Positions 44,075 through 53,186 of a stretch of 64,000 nt of DNA are shown in pieces. Location of the stretch: NCBI RefSeq assembly GCF_002221595.1, contig NZ_NHMP01000004.1, forward strand, positions 62,001 to 126,000. The letters are read 5' to 3'. The stretch is from Turicimonas muris. GTDB taxonomy: Bacteria > Pseudomonadota > Gammaproteobacteria > Burkholderiales > Burkholderiaceae_F. The notes below the pieces were generated by a model. The model saw only the letters and a program-made list of their open reading frames with translations. It was not told the DNA's origin and did no database searches. The position numbers were made by a program, and so were the translations under genes. Each line of letters opens with the position of its first letter. Position 1 is the first letter of the stretch.

Positions 44075-46852
44075 ATGTTCGAGCTGAAAAAATATCAACA
44101 AACGGCGATAGATACCCTCGCCGAATTTCTTTCCGTTCATCAACAGAAAGGAGCGCAAGAAGCTTATAGAAAACTTTGCGTGCTCAACGGATGGGGACAG
44201 CAAAGTGAATATTGCGATCTCTTTAATGGAGCACCGGCCGTTTGTCTCCGTGTCCCTACGGGGGGTGGAAAAACGATAATTGCAGCCTCTTCTATCAAGA
44301 CAATAGACCAAGGAACATTGGACACCGGAGCCCCGGTCGTTTTGTGGTTAACACCGTCTGATGCCATTACAACTCAAACCTTTTCGGCCTTAAATAGTCC
44401 CAGTCACCCGTATAGAAAATCCTTGGAAAAACAATATCCCGGAAAGGTCAAAGTTTGCGATATTGACTCAGTTCAAAGCTTGGCTCCAAGTGATTTTCGT
44501 CAATATTGCATCGTCATAGTTTCTACCAACCAAACCTTCAATATTCGTGACACCGGTAAGAGAAATGCATATTCATTTAATGAAAATTTAGAATCTTTTT
44601 TTCTTGATTTGAGCGCCGAACAAACAGAAAGCCTCGAAAAAGTCACGAAACAAGAAATTGAAGAGTATCCAAATGGAGTTCTGACAAGGCAGGATGAAGG
44701 CCGAGTCAAATATTCCTTAGCAAATTTATTAAAGTTGTACCGGCCAATACTTATTGTCGATGAGGCACACAACAACCGCACTGAGACTTATTTCAACACT
44801 TTGAACCGGCTCAACCCTTCGGCCTCTTTGGAATTAACTGCAACCCCGCAGAAAATGAACAATACTATCTTTACGGTTAGTGCTTGGGATTTAAAGGCCG
44901 AAAACATGATTAAGATCCCTATCCTTCTTACGGGAGAAGAATTGGGATGGGAACACTGTTTGATTCAATCAATAGAAAAATTGAAAGAATTGGATAAGCT
45001 TTCTATTACCGAAAATAAATACATCAGACCAATTTTACTGATACAAGCAGAGAAAAAAGAAGGGACGGCTACCGTCGATATGATTAAAAAGTATATGACA
45101 GCTAATTTAAATATTCTCGAAAAAGAAATTGCTGTCTATACCGGAGAAACCAAGGATTTTTCAGGAAATGAACTCTTTTCTCCAAATTGCCCGATTCGAT
45201 ATGTAATAACCATCAAAGCTTTGGCTGAAGGTTGGGACTGTTCCTTTGCCTATGTTTTATGCGGACTTCAAAACATAAAGAATGCAAAAGATACGGAGCA
45301 GCTTCTTGGAAGAATTTTGAGAATGCCCTATGCAGAAAAGCGGGTACATCCGGAGTTGAACAAGGCTTACGCTAATATTCAATCCTCTGCTACGATGAAG
45401 CTTGCCCTGACTTTAAAAGAAGGTTTCGTCCGTAACATGGGCTTTGACAGACAAGACGCCTCAGACTTGATCCAACTTTCTGTTAAGCCAGATATTGAGA
45501 CTTGTCCAGATCAACCTTCTTTATTTGAGCTCGGTGACGATAGGAAAGATTCGGATAACGCTAAAAAAAGAACTCCTGTGGCTCAAATAGCAGTAACGCT
45601 CGGCAATAAAGACCTCACTAGCTTGATTGAAGAAAAAGAAATTAAAGACATTCAAGTATCTGAGCTGAACCCGGATGAATCCAAAAAAGAAAGGACATGG
45701 ATTATTACCACGCCCACCTTAAACGAGGAAGAAAACCGGAAGCTGATAGACATAATTTTGTCCAATACCCCAAAGAAACTATTAGATACCAATAAAGAAA
45801 AGATAGACGATCTTTATTACCAACAAAATAAAGAACGTTGTAAGAGCATTCAAAAAGAGCCTATAAAGCCAATCCCTCTTCTTCTACTTAAAGACCCAGA
45901 GGGGGAGGACAGAATTTTTTCCTGTGAGGTTCTGAACAGTCAGGAATGGGAGCCTTCCAAATATGGATACGAATTAAAAGGGTTTACACCTGTTAAAGAG
46001 TTGAAAGGCTACCTGTTTGATTCGAAAGAAAACGGAAAATTCCAGCTAAACGAGATTCGATCTTCTATCTCTCAAAAAACTCCTGTCTTCAATTCCGAGT
46101 TTGAATTGATAACGAAGGAACAACTGATATATTGGCTGTCCAGAGAGGTCAAACGGAATGATCTGACTCCTCAAACTGTCAGAAAATTTGTGGAAGCCAT
46201 TGTTACGAGAGATCTTCTTACGTCCAAGGGCTATTCTCTTGAAAGCTTATATCAAAGTCGTGTTCCGCTGGCTAAGGCAATTAAAAACCTTCTCGAATCA
46301 AATTTCAAATTATCAAAGTCGGCCAATTACCAATGGGCCCTTCCACTTACTTTTATGGAGCCTGCCAAGGAGGAATTTTGTTTTAAATTCGATCCTCAAA
46401 AATACACCCCAAGAAATTGTTATGTAGTTGAACAAGGTTCAAGACAATTCGAAAAGCACTATTTCCCGAAGATCCATGACTTGCATTACAAAACTCCCAG
46501 CGGCAACGCTGTCTCTGAAGAGTATTTATGCGCGGTTGCAATTGATATGAATCCGAAAGTTGAATTTTGGATTCGGATCATAGAAAAGTCTGATGACTCT
46601 TTTAGGCTGGAAACGCCTTTCGGTTTCTTCTATCCCGATTTTTATGTCCAATTAGAAGATGGTCGACGATTCATTGTCGAATATAAAGGCGAGCAACTGT
46701 GGAGCAACACCGATTCACAATTAAAAAGAGACATCGGCAAGCAATGGGAAAAAGCTAGCAATGGAGAATGCCTTTTCCTAATGTGTCGATATGAAGACAA
46801 AGGCTTGGATATCTCTGAACAAATCAACAATAAGATAGACGGAATCCGTTAA
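44075..46852 (+). CDS. res: Type III restriction endonuclease subunit (Res)
   Basis: A 925-residue ATP-dependent helicase-nuclease. The SF2 helicase core has Walker A PTGGGKT (61-67), DEAH at 229-232 (ILIVDEAHNN), ELTATPQ and a motif VI-like segment (TEQLLGRILRMPYA). The C-terminal nuclease domain has YPDFYVQLEDGRRFIVEYKGE, a PD-(D/E)xK site. Length and order match EcoP15I-type Res. Res needs Mod for DNA recognition, so with mod out of frame the whole system should be inactive in this state. The frame is intact from ATG to stop. Confidence 0.95.
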   Translation: MFELKKYQQTAIDTLAEFLSVHQQKGAQEAYRKLCVLNGWGQQSEYCDLFNGAPAVCLRVPTGGGKTIIAASSIKTIDQGTLDTGAPVVLWLTPSDAITTQTFSALNSPSHPYRKSLEKQYPGKVKVCDIDSVQSLAPSDFRQYCIVIVSTNQTFNIRDTGKRNAYSFNENLESFFLDLSAEQTESLEKVTKQEIEEYPNGVLTRQDEGRVKYSLANLLKLYRPILIVDEAHNNRTETYFNTLNRLNPSASLELTATPQKMNNTIFTVSAWDLKAENMIKIPILLTGEELGWEHCLIQSIEKLKELDKLSITENKYIRPILLIQAEKKEGTATVDMIKKYMTANLNILEKEIAVYTGETKDFSGNELFSPNCPIRYVITIKALAEGWDCSFAYVLCGLQNIKNAKDTEQLLGRILRMPYAEKRVHPELNKAYANIQSSATMKLALTLKEGFVRNMGFDRQDASDLIQLSVKPDIETCPDQPSLFELGDDRKDSDNAKKRTPVAQIAVTLGNKDLTSLIEEKEIKDIQVSELNPDESKKERTWIITTPTLNEEENRKLIDIILSNTPKKLLDTNKEKIDDLYYQQNKERCKSIQKEPIKPIPLLLLKDPEGEDRIFSCEVLNSQEWEPSKYGYELKGFTPVKELKGYLFDSKENGKFQLNEIRSSISQKTPVFNSEFELITKEQLIYWLSREVKRNDLTPQTVRKFVEAIVTRDLLTSKGYSLESLYQSRVPLAKAIKNLLESNFKLSKSANYQWALPLTFMEPAKEEFCFKFDPQKYTPRNCYVVEQGSRQFEKHYFPKIHDLHYKTPSGNAVSEEYLCAVAIDMNPKVEFWIRIIEKSDDSFRLETPFGFFYPDFYVQLEDGRRFIVEYKGEQLWSNTDSQLKRDIGKQWEKASNGECLFLMCRYEDKGLDISEQINNKIDGIR

Positions 46853-46861
46853 TCTTTATTT

Positions 46862-46955
46862 TCGAAACTCCGGAGTTTCGACCGCTTCTGATTTCCGATT
46901 TGATTTGCTGGGAAAGTTGTTCCGGAACAACTTTCTTCCGACTCGGCTTTCTTAA
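46862..46955. repeat. Palindromic repeat copy downstream of res
   Basis: Contains CGAAACTCC/GGAGTTTCG, then a stretch similar to the 355-bp unit (GATTTCCGATTTGATTT). The palindrome GAAAGTTGTTCC/GGAACAACTTTC follows (46912-46935 region). Together with 41704-42480 it brackets the R-M operon. Confidence 0.7.
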
Positions 46956-46996
46956 CTATGAAAAAAAGACCACAATAAAACAGTCTATCGGGTCAA

Positions 46997-47028
46997 AAAA
47001 AAGACCGCAGAGAAAGCGGCCTCTTTTA
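46997..47028 (-). terminator. Rho-independent terminator downstream of the hup remnant
   Basis: On the minus strand, AGGCCGC-TTTCTCT-GCGGTCT is followed by TTTTTTT. It is placed 15 bases after the hup stop. Confidence 0.85.
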
Positions 47029-47040
47029 TTTAAAAGTAAA

Positions 47041-47240
47041 TTATTTTGTATTTAGTGCGTCTTTAAAAAGTTTTCCTGCAACAAATTTCGGCTGAATCAA
47101 AGCTGGAATTTTAAGTTCTGCACCTGTCGCAGGATTTCGACCAACACGAGCCTCGCGCTTGGCTGACTTAAAAGTGCCAAAACCCATTAAAGTGACTTCA
47201 TCTCTGGATTTTACCGTTTTGATGATTTGACCGTCTACCT
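47041..47240 (-). pseudogene. hup: HU-type DNA-binding protein, 5' end missing
   Basis: About 64 codons matching the C-terminal two-thirds of HU: VTLMGFGTFKSAKREARVGR, NPATGAELKIPALIQPKFVAGK and LFKDALNTK-stop. The roughly 25 N-terminal residues are absent; a TAG precedes VDGQIIKTVK. Upstream sequence (47198-47320, minus) is open in another frame with a protein-like start (MAHKEVISYDTPEYVFEEPN) that I do not recognise, so two gene pieces appear joined here. The intact terminator shows it was once an expressed gene. The remainder of 47241-47392 shows nothing else coding. Confidence 0.8.
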
Positions 47241-47392
47241 AGCTCCTTCTCTTTTTTCTCATTTGGTTCTTCAAAGACATACTCAGGCGTGTCATAGGAG
47301 ATCACCTCTTTATGCGCCATCGTCGGCGGTTATAACTCTAAGCTGGATTTACTTCTTCGTTAGATTTAATATAGGGAAATTCCCAGTATATG

Positions 47393-47401
47393 CCCCCCCC
47401 C
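47393..47401 (+). repeat. C9 homopolymer tract upstream of an autotransporter promoter
   Basis: Nine C in a row, 25 bp upstream of the -35 element and 92 bp before the autotransporter start. Position and length fit a transcriptional phase-variation tract. Confidence 0.75.
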
Positions 47402-47426
47402 GATAGAGTCCAGAAGCATTGTGAAT

Positions 47427-47455
47427 TTGTTCGAATTTAGTACAATAATTATAAG
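47427..47455 (+). promoter_or_regulatory. Sigma-70-like promoter of the 47494 autotransporter
   Basis: -35 TTGTTC (47427-47432), 17-bp spacer, -10 TATAAG (47450-47455). The predicted start near 47462 leaves a leader of about 32 bases carrying GAGGA (47484-47488), five bases before the ATG. Confidence 0.65.
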
Positions 47456-47493
47456 AAAAAGTCTCAAGATAAAAAACACACCTGAGGAATTAA

Positions 47494-50400
47494 ATGCTAC
47501 TAACACTCTCTTCGGACTGTGATCATTGTCCGATTTATAAAAAAAGAAAGATTTTTCAGATCTTGTCTGAACTTTTAAATAAAAATTTAACGGTGGGGCA
47601 GCGCAGTAAGTTTGCATTTTTGCCAATCGTAGGTCTAGGGACAGTCGTGGCTGCAGAGCCACCTGTTGAGCCAACAGATGTGTTGGAAATAACGGCGCAG
47701 GTTACATCAAGCGAGACTTACAATGATTTAAAAGAAATTTCCTCATCTGTAAAGAATGTCTTTCAACTTGCTAACACGAGTGGCGAACAAAACCTTCGAT
47801 TTAATAATGTTGCACAAATTAGTCTAATAAATAAAAGCAATAGTAGCGGATTTTATATTTTCCAAGTATCTTCTCCCAAAGATACCCAGAAACAAAATAT
47901 TTATTTTACACAAAAAGCCCCTCTTATCAGTTCTTCTTCTGGCGTGATTTTCTCTGCAATAGGAAATTTAAATGGACGACTTCTGAGCCAGCAGAATGTC
48001 TATGGAGATATAGAAGAACTCTTCGTTACTAAGGGATCAATTGCTAGACCACTAAATATTGATGGAGAGTTCACCCCAGAAACACCGAGAAAACAGGGTG
48101 CTCCGTATGGCGTTATTTCGCTAACTACAGGCGCTCGTCAGGTTTTTTATGGGAATATTGGTGCCATATCAACAGGTTCGAATGCTCTTGGTACGGCGAT
48201 TTATGTCCGTGGAGATAATCCGAATAGCACTTCTTATCCTGCTCCTACTGAACAAGCTTTCCTAGGGACTATCGGAGATATTGGTTCTGCTTCCAATCGT
48301 TTCCTTTACGGAATTTCAATGCTTCAGCAGGCTGATCAATATATAGAAGAAGTCGGAACAATTTATGCAACCTTTAGAGGGGTGCGTAATTATAGGTCGG
48401 AGCATGGTTCAGGAAACCAGCTAACAACATTCGGAAAACCAACTGGACAGTACCTTAAATCTGTAGAAATGATAGATTTAAAACGAGCTGGAACTTCATA
48501 TAACACTATTGCTGTTTATAACTGGAACGATAATGGCAACAAAAGTTGGGGAAGACAATACATTGGGCTCAGAGGGAAAAAAATTGGTGACGAGTATGTC
48601 GGAATAAGTGTAGAAGACAGTTTACGAGTACCAATTGCACTGCAAAATATTGGAGGCGTGCAGGAAATAGAAGCATTAAATCATGAGGGAGTAGCAATCA
48701 ATTTAATAGGTAATGCAGGCTATACAGCTTTCGTACAGGGACAAATTAACAATAAAAACGACTCGAGTCGGGAAAGCGTTCTCACAAAAACAAGTTTTAC
48801 AGGGCCATTTACAATTACTGCTCCACTAAAGGTAAGGTCTACCTTATGGATAGGGTCCTCAGCTAAACCTCCCTTGGAAAAAGGAATTTCTGCATTAGAG
48901 TTTTCTTCCAACGAATTTGGCAGAGGAAGTAAATTTAATCCCGGAGCTTACATTGATATTGAAAAGAGTACAAATACAACACCTTTACAAGGGGATGAAA
49001 ATGCTTATAACAATACAAGACTAATTTTTTCTAACTCTGGTCTGACCTGGAGCTACTCAAACTACATCCATAATCTAGGCGTTTTGCGTTCCTCACCTCT
49101 TGTTAATCCGTCCCAGGGAACGTCATTGGCTACATCCTCTTTTGAATTTAATACTGTTTACATTAGTTCTAATCATGTAAATCCAGATAATCAGCCTTCA
49201 CCCCCTCCCTCTCCCGATACTGAAGAGCCAGATCCCGACTCTCCGGATCCAGTATTCCCTGAAGGTGGCAGCCCTGAGGGTGGCAGTTCAAAAAATGACG
49301 GTGGGGCGATAAAGTTTAACAGTTTGACACCTTCTGCTCTTATAGGAAGTACTGCTTCTCAGACTCCGGATGAAGGTTCTGAAGAGCCGAAAGATCCAGA
49401 TGAGCCGGATATTGAGGTTCCGGAGATCAAGGTAAGATATAAGTATCCCTATGGAAATGGTCCTTACATGAATTATTGGGCTATTGGAAGCTCCGCAACT
49501 ACGGCCCCTTATTTCTATTTTGAAAAAATAGAAACCTCTGATGGAAAAGCTGTCAAGGCAGACCGCTCCAATGCATCTTCTCTGGATTTTTATGTAAAAC
49601 CAACAAATTTCTATAAAGATGGGGTTTCAACAGTCGGAACATTAAATGCAGATAATTTTTGCGCCGGAGAAAGCTGCGGAGATACTAAAGAAATTGCTCC
49701 TGGATGGCAGGGAGCACCAAGTGATAAGCGCTTGGCAGCTGCTTTTTGGTTGCTTAGAAGTGCTGCAAACTCAATTTATGCTAAAGAGGGAATAGAGAAC
49801 ATTGGTTCTCAGGATTACATTCTGATTAAAGATGACTATGAGGAAGGTTTTAATGGTCTGACTAAAGGAACTATGTGGATTAAAACCACAGATGAAGAGG
49901 GAAATGAAATTGTTAAGAGAGACGATCCGAACGGAGAAAATCCTAAGTATGCTCATGCTGCAGGTTGGGTGATTATTCCGGAAGGTGTCGTTAACCATGC
50001 TCTTAAAGCTCAATGGTATTTTGAGGATATAGATCTAGTCCAAGAAGCAAATAGTGAGGTACCGGAAAAAGTTAAAGATGCAGGGGCAAAATACAGAGGT
50101 GAAATCATTGATCTCGCAACATGGTTCCCTTGGGAGCCTATGGAACCCGGGTTTACTCATCCCATTCCTTTGATTCCTGCTACACCTATTCCCAAGCCGC
50201 AGCCTACTCCAACGATGAAATCCATAGAGTCGGTATCTCTTAGTCATTATTTCACTTGGCGTCAGGAAATAGACACCCTCCATCAAAGACTGGGTGAAGT
50301 TCGAGATAATTACGAATTGGAAGGTCTTTGGGCAAGAGGCTACGTCGGACGCAATAGATTTAACCATAACGGTTATTACTTCAAGGATAATTACAAGGGT

Positions 50401-51186
50401 ATCCAGATCGGAATAGATCGGAATTACTTCGAATACAAAGACTCCTACCGCTGTCGCGATAAAGACGGAGAAAATTTCCCCTGTAAGAGAGAGAAGGCCC
50501 ATGAATGGATTTACGGTGCAGGTCTGTCCTATACAGACGGAGACCTGAAACTTAGCAGAGGCGGAAATGCAGACAATTGGATGGCCAGTTTCTGGCTCTA
50601 CGGTGTTAGGAAATTTTCCAATGGCGGTTATCTTGATCTCGTCGGTAAAGTCAGCCGATTCTCCAATAAGTTCTCCGCCTGGAGCAGCGACTATCTCCTA
50701 AATACCAAAGGTCATGACAGAACTTGGGGCTACACATTAAGCGCTGAGTACGGTAATAAGCATTACATTTACAAAAATAAAGATTGGTACTTTGACCCAC
50801 AGCTTCAGATCATTTATGGCAGAATCTTAGGCTCTGATTTTAGGACTAACAATAATGTTAACGTCCGCCATAAAGCGGTCAATAGTTTGATAGGTCGTGC
50901 TGGCATTGCGCTTGGATATGAAGCAAAGGAAGGTTCCGCATTTGTCAAAGTTGATGCACTAAGAGAGTTTAAAGGCCGCTTAGATACGACATATAAACTC
51001 GATGACGGCAGTTCTAACCGTTCACGCTTTAATCTTAAAGAGACTTGGGGAGAAGTCTCTGCTGGGGGCACTTATACCTTCTCACAGAAAAAAGACAAAT
51101 TTGCTCACTTCTACGTAAAAAGAAGTTTTGCCTCTAAGCTGAAGGCCGATTACCGCGTTGATATCGGATTCGAATACATTTTCTAA
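47494..51186 (+). CDS. Type V autotransporter, large surface protein
   Basis: A 1230-residue outer-membrane autotransporter. A long signal region (1-54) has a basic extended segment (KKRKIFQILSELLNKNLTVGQRSKF) before the hydrophobic core, as in other large autotransporters. The passenger (about 55-930) is rich in Ser, Asn and Gly. Two acidic Pro-rich linkers (near 570-610 and 635-655; PSPPPSPDTEEPDPDSP) separate its parts. A CxxxC pair (CAGESC, about 727) is unusual in such passengers. The C-terminal beta-barrel (about 960-1230) has GLWARGYVGRNRFN, GIQIGIDRNYFEY and the terminal DIGFEYIF ending in Phe. The passenger's target is unknown. A hairpin and two lipoprotein genes follow in the same direction. 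Confidence 0.9.
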   Translation: MLLTLSSDCDHCPIYKKRKIFQILSELLNKNLTVGQRSKFAFLPIVGLGTVVAAEPPVEPTDVLEITAQVTSSETYNDLKEISSSVKNVFQLANTSGEQNLRFNNVAQISLINKSNSSGFYIFQVSSPKDTQKQNIYFTQKAPLISSSSGVIFSAIGNLNGRLLSQQNVYGDIEELFVTKGSIARPLNIDGEFTPETPRKQGAPYGVISLTTGARQVFYGNIGAISTGSNALGTAIYVRGDNPNSTSYPAPTEQAFLGTIGDIGSASNRFLYGISMLQQADQYIEEVGTIYATFRGVRNYRSEHGSGNQLTTFGKPTGQYLKSVEMIDLKRAGTSYNTIAVYNWNDNGNKSWGRQYIGLRGKKIGDEYVGISVEDSLRVPIALQNIGGVQEIEALNHEGVAINLIGNAGYTAFVQGQINNKNDSSRESVLTKTSFTGPFTITAPLKVRSTLWIGSSAKPPLEKGISALEFSSNEFGRGSKFNPGAYIDIEKSTNTTPLQGDENAYNNTRLIFSNSGLTWSYSNYIHNLGVLRSSPLVNPSQGTSLATSSFEFNTVYISSNHVNPDNQPSPPPSPDTEEPDPDSPDPVFPEGGSPEGGSSKNDGGAIKFNSLTPSALIGSTASQTPDEGSEEPKDPDEPDIEVPEIKVRYKYPYGNGPYMNYWAIGSSATTAPYFYFEKIETSDGKAVKADRSNASSLDFYVKPTNFYKDGVSTVGTLNADNFCAGESCGDTKEIAPGWQGAPSDKRLAAAFWLLRSAANSIYAKEGIENIGSQDYILIKDDYEEGFNGLTKGTMWIKTTDEEGNEIVKRDDPNGENPKYAHAAGWVIIPEGVVNHALKAQWYFEDIDLVQEANSEVPEKVKDAGAKYRGEIIDLATWFPWEPMEPGFTHPIPLIPATPIPKPQPTPTMKSIESVSLSHYFTWRQEIDTLHQRLGEVRDNYELEGLWARGYVGRNRFNHNGYYFKDNYKGIQIGIDRNYFEYKDSYRCRDKDGENFPCKREKAHEWIYGAGLSYTDGDLKLSRGGNADNWMASFWLYGVRKFSNGGYLDLVGKVSRFSNKFSAWSSDYLLNTKGHDRTWGYTLSAEYGNKHYIYKNKDWYFDPQLQIIYGRILGSDFRTNNNVNVRHKAVNSLIGRAGIALGYEAKEGSAFVKVDALREFKGRLDTTYKLDDGSSNRSRFNLKETWGEVSAGGTYTFSQKKDKFAHFYVKRSFASKLKADYRVDIGFEYIF

Positions 51187-51193
51187 TAAGAGT

Positions 51194-51218
51194 TGCCTTT
51201 GCTAAAAACGCAAAGGCA
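51194..51218 (+). other. Strong intercistronic hairpin after the autotransporter
   Basis: A perfect 9-bp stem TGCCTTTGC / GCAAAGGCA with loop TAAAAAC, eight bases after the stop and just before the ribosome site of the next gene. It has no T-tail. Likely limits read-through or stabilises the upstream mRNA. Confidence 0.7.
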
Positions 51219-51231
51219 GCGGAGAGATACA

Positions 51232-51696
51232 ATGAACAGTAAATCACTACTGCTGATGCTTAGCATTTCCACAATGTTAAGTTTATTTGGCTGTGCCTCC
51301 ATAGTTGATAAAGACGTACAGGAAATTGAGATTACAACAATTCCGGAAAATTGTTCGATTTCAATCAAGGATAAGGATGGTGAAAATGTTTATACGGGAC
51401 AAACGCCGTTTAAGGAGGAACTGACAAAAGCAAAGGGATATTTTTCCGGACAAAGTTATGACATCCATATTGAAAAAGGCGGATATCGTCCGGTAGATCT
51501 TGTAGTCAAATCAAGGAATAGTGTTTGGTATGTATTCGGGAATACCTTCAGTGGCTTTATCCCAGGATGGATTGGGGTGGATGCAAAAACACGTTCAATG
51601 TATGAAATGTCACCTTCAAGAATTGAGATTAGATTAATTTCAGATACCGAAACTGATTTTCCGGGGCAATTGGAAACAGAAAAAGGACAAAATTAA
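51232..51696 (+). CDS. Predicted lipoprotein, PEGA-like fold
   Basis: 154 residues from ATG 51232, chosen because GGAGAG lies just upstream and a lipoprotein signal follows at once (MNSKSLLLMLSISTMLSLFGC, lipobox Cys21). The mature part has ITTIPENCSISIKDKDGENVYTGQTPFKEEL, given as landmarks TTIPENCSI and TGQTPF, then GGYRPVDLVVKS. This pattern resembles PEGA-type surface domains. A hydrophobic Gly/Phe stretch (VFGNTFSGFIPGWIG) follows. The function is unknown; its position after an autotransporter suggests an envelope role. Confidence 0.75.
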   Translation: MNSKSLLLMLSISTMLSLFGCASIVDKDVQEIEITTIPENCSISIKDKDGENVYTGQTPFKEELTKAKGYFSGQSYDIHIEKGGYRPVDLVVKSRNSVWYVFGNTFSGFIPGWIGVDAKTRSMYEMSPSRIEIRLISDTETDFPGQLETEKGQN

Positions 51697-51972
51697 ATGA
51701 GAAAGATTCTTTGGATCGTGTCGCTGTTTTTACTAGCCGGCTGCACTACAGTAGACAAAACGTCTATTGAAGAGCAAGAGGACGGTTCTTTCAAGCTGAG
51801 TTCTATTAGCGAAAACGAGTGGTCCGGTTCTTTTTTATCGGCTAAGGCCATAAAAGAAGCGGAGAAATTTTGTATGGAGCGTGGAAAAGTCTTAGAAAAA
51901 ATAAAACTCAAAAAAATGAATGATGGCAGGTTTAATTGTGCAGAGTCGCAGTTGTTTTTTGTGTGCCGATAA
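51697..51972 (+). CDS. Small predicted lipoprotein
   Basis: 91 residues with a lipobox (FLLAGCTTVDK, Cys16). The start codon directly follows the previous stop (no spacing), so the two are probably co-translated. The mature part is charged and includes two late Cys (NCAESQ, FVCR). I do not recognise the family. Confidence 0.65.
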   Translation: MRKILWIVSLFLLAGCTTVDKTSIEEQEDGSFKLSSISENEWSGSFLSAKAIKEAEKFCMERGKVLEKIKLKKMNDGRFNCAESQLFFVCR

Positions 51973-52079
51973 GCAATAAGAACGGTTCATGCTGAGAAGG
52001 GAAGGCCTTGAATTTTAATGGATTTAACAAGAAGCTCTCAAAGTTTAAGGCACTCCCGAAGTTTAGATAGAAGCTTAGT

Positions 52080-52260
52080 GACTTCTCTTCTCCCGCTAAG
52101 CGCTTATCTCTGAAACAGGCTGTAGCTAGCCGGAAAATTATGGGGGACTCGAAGCCGAAAAGTTTATACGGATCAACTTTTGAACTCTCTTGAAGAACAA
52201 AACTTTGCCTTTTGAAAAGTTCCGTCACACCTGCATCCTCACGCTCAAGCAGGGGAATTT
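52080..52260. repeat. Degenerate copy of the 355-bp hairpin repeat before a methyltransferase gene
   Basis: Sequence here follows the repeat unit (for example TAAGCGCTT.TCTC.GAAAC.GGC.GTAG, then ACTCGAAGCCGAAAAGTT.ATACGGATCAAC, shown with dots at differences). Substitutions and short gaps are frequent. It ends about 50 bp upstream of the DNA methyltransferase fragment, the same relation as the intact repeats have to mod. The rest of 51973-52311 shows no gene. Confidence 0.7.
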
Positions 52261-52311
52261 CGAGGTATTTGGTAAAATTCGAATAAACGATACTTTCGAG
52301 GTCTGAAAAAA

Positions 52312-52788
52312 TTGAAACCCATTTACAAAACGACTGAAGGAGAACTTTATCAGTACGATTGCCTCGACTTTCTAAAAAACATTCCATCCGAAAGTGTAAG
52401 CACGGTTTTTGCCGATCCGCCTTACAACATTAAGAAAGCCAAGTGGGATTGTTTTACTACGGACGAAGAATATATTAACTGGTCCATTGAGTGGATATCC
52501 GAGTGTTCGAGGGTCTTAAAAGAAGAAGGAACGCTTTACGTTTGCGGCTTTTCAGAAATTTTGGCAGATCTTAAAAGACCTTCCATGCAATACTTTAAAA
52601 AATGCCGTTGGCTTATTTGGTATTACGATAATAAGGCCAATCTAGGGAAAGATTGGGGCCGAAGTCATGAGAGTATTCTCTGTTTTAGAAAAACAGAGGA
52701 TTTTATATTCAATATTGACCAAATAAGAATTCCATATAATTCTCACACCTTAAAGTATCCCTCCCGTCCGATGTCTGGGAAAACCAGC
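52312..52788 (+). pseudogene. Site-specific DNA methyltransferase (N6-A/N4-C type), 3' end replaced by IS66
   Basis: About 159 native codons beginning at TTG 52312 (MKPIYKTTEGELYQYDCLDF). Motif IV is TVFADPPYNIKKAKW. Further beta-class features are SRVLKEEGTLYVCG and GRSHESILCFRKTEDF. The SAM-binding FxGxG motif that should follow is missing because the frame enters IS66 terminal sequence at 52789 and stops at 52830. No continuation is found after the right IS end. The fragment is unlikely to methylate DNA. Confidence 0.85.
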
Positions 52789-52895
52789 GTAAGGTTCCCA
52801 TGGCTCGATAAGAGCGTAAGGTTCCCATGACTGTGATGAATATTTTCTAGCGAAGGTGAAAAATTGGCTTATTGAACAACCGAGAGGAGTTTTAC

Positions 52896-53186
52896 ATGAG
52901 CCAAGCCGACTACGTTCTTTCCTTTCCATCCGTTACAGTGGAAGCCAATCCGAGCCCAACAGTTGTCCCCGACGAACTTGAGGCAGCCGAGCAAGATATG
53001 CAAGAAGACGAGGTTGAGATATTTGAAATCGAGCCGGCCGCAGTAGAAAAGCCGGCAGAATTAGGACCAGCCTCGAAGCAAATTACCGTTTCTGTAAGAT
53101 CGGAGGTTACTGTGAGCTATGAAACGGCGGATCCTAGCCTTGAAGCCAGAGGTTTGATAAAGATGCTTCTCGGAGTGCAGCCATGA
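52896..53186 (+). CDS. IS66 accessory protein (TnpA position)
   Basis: A 96-residue product starting at ATG 52896, five bases after GAGAGGAG. It is acidic in the middle (QDMQEDEVEIFEIEP) and has no recognisable HTH, unlike classical IS66 TnpA. It takes the place of that gene and overlaps the next one by four bases. Confidence 0.7.
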   Translation: MSQADYVLSFPSVTVEANPSPTVVPDELEAAEQDMQEDEVEIFEIEPAAVEKPAELGPASKQITVSVRSEVTVSYETADPSLEARGLIKMLLGVQP

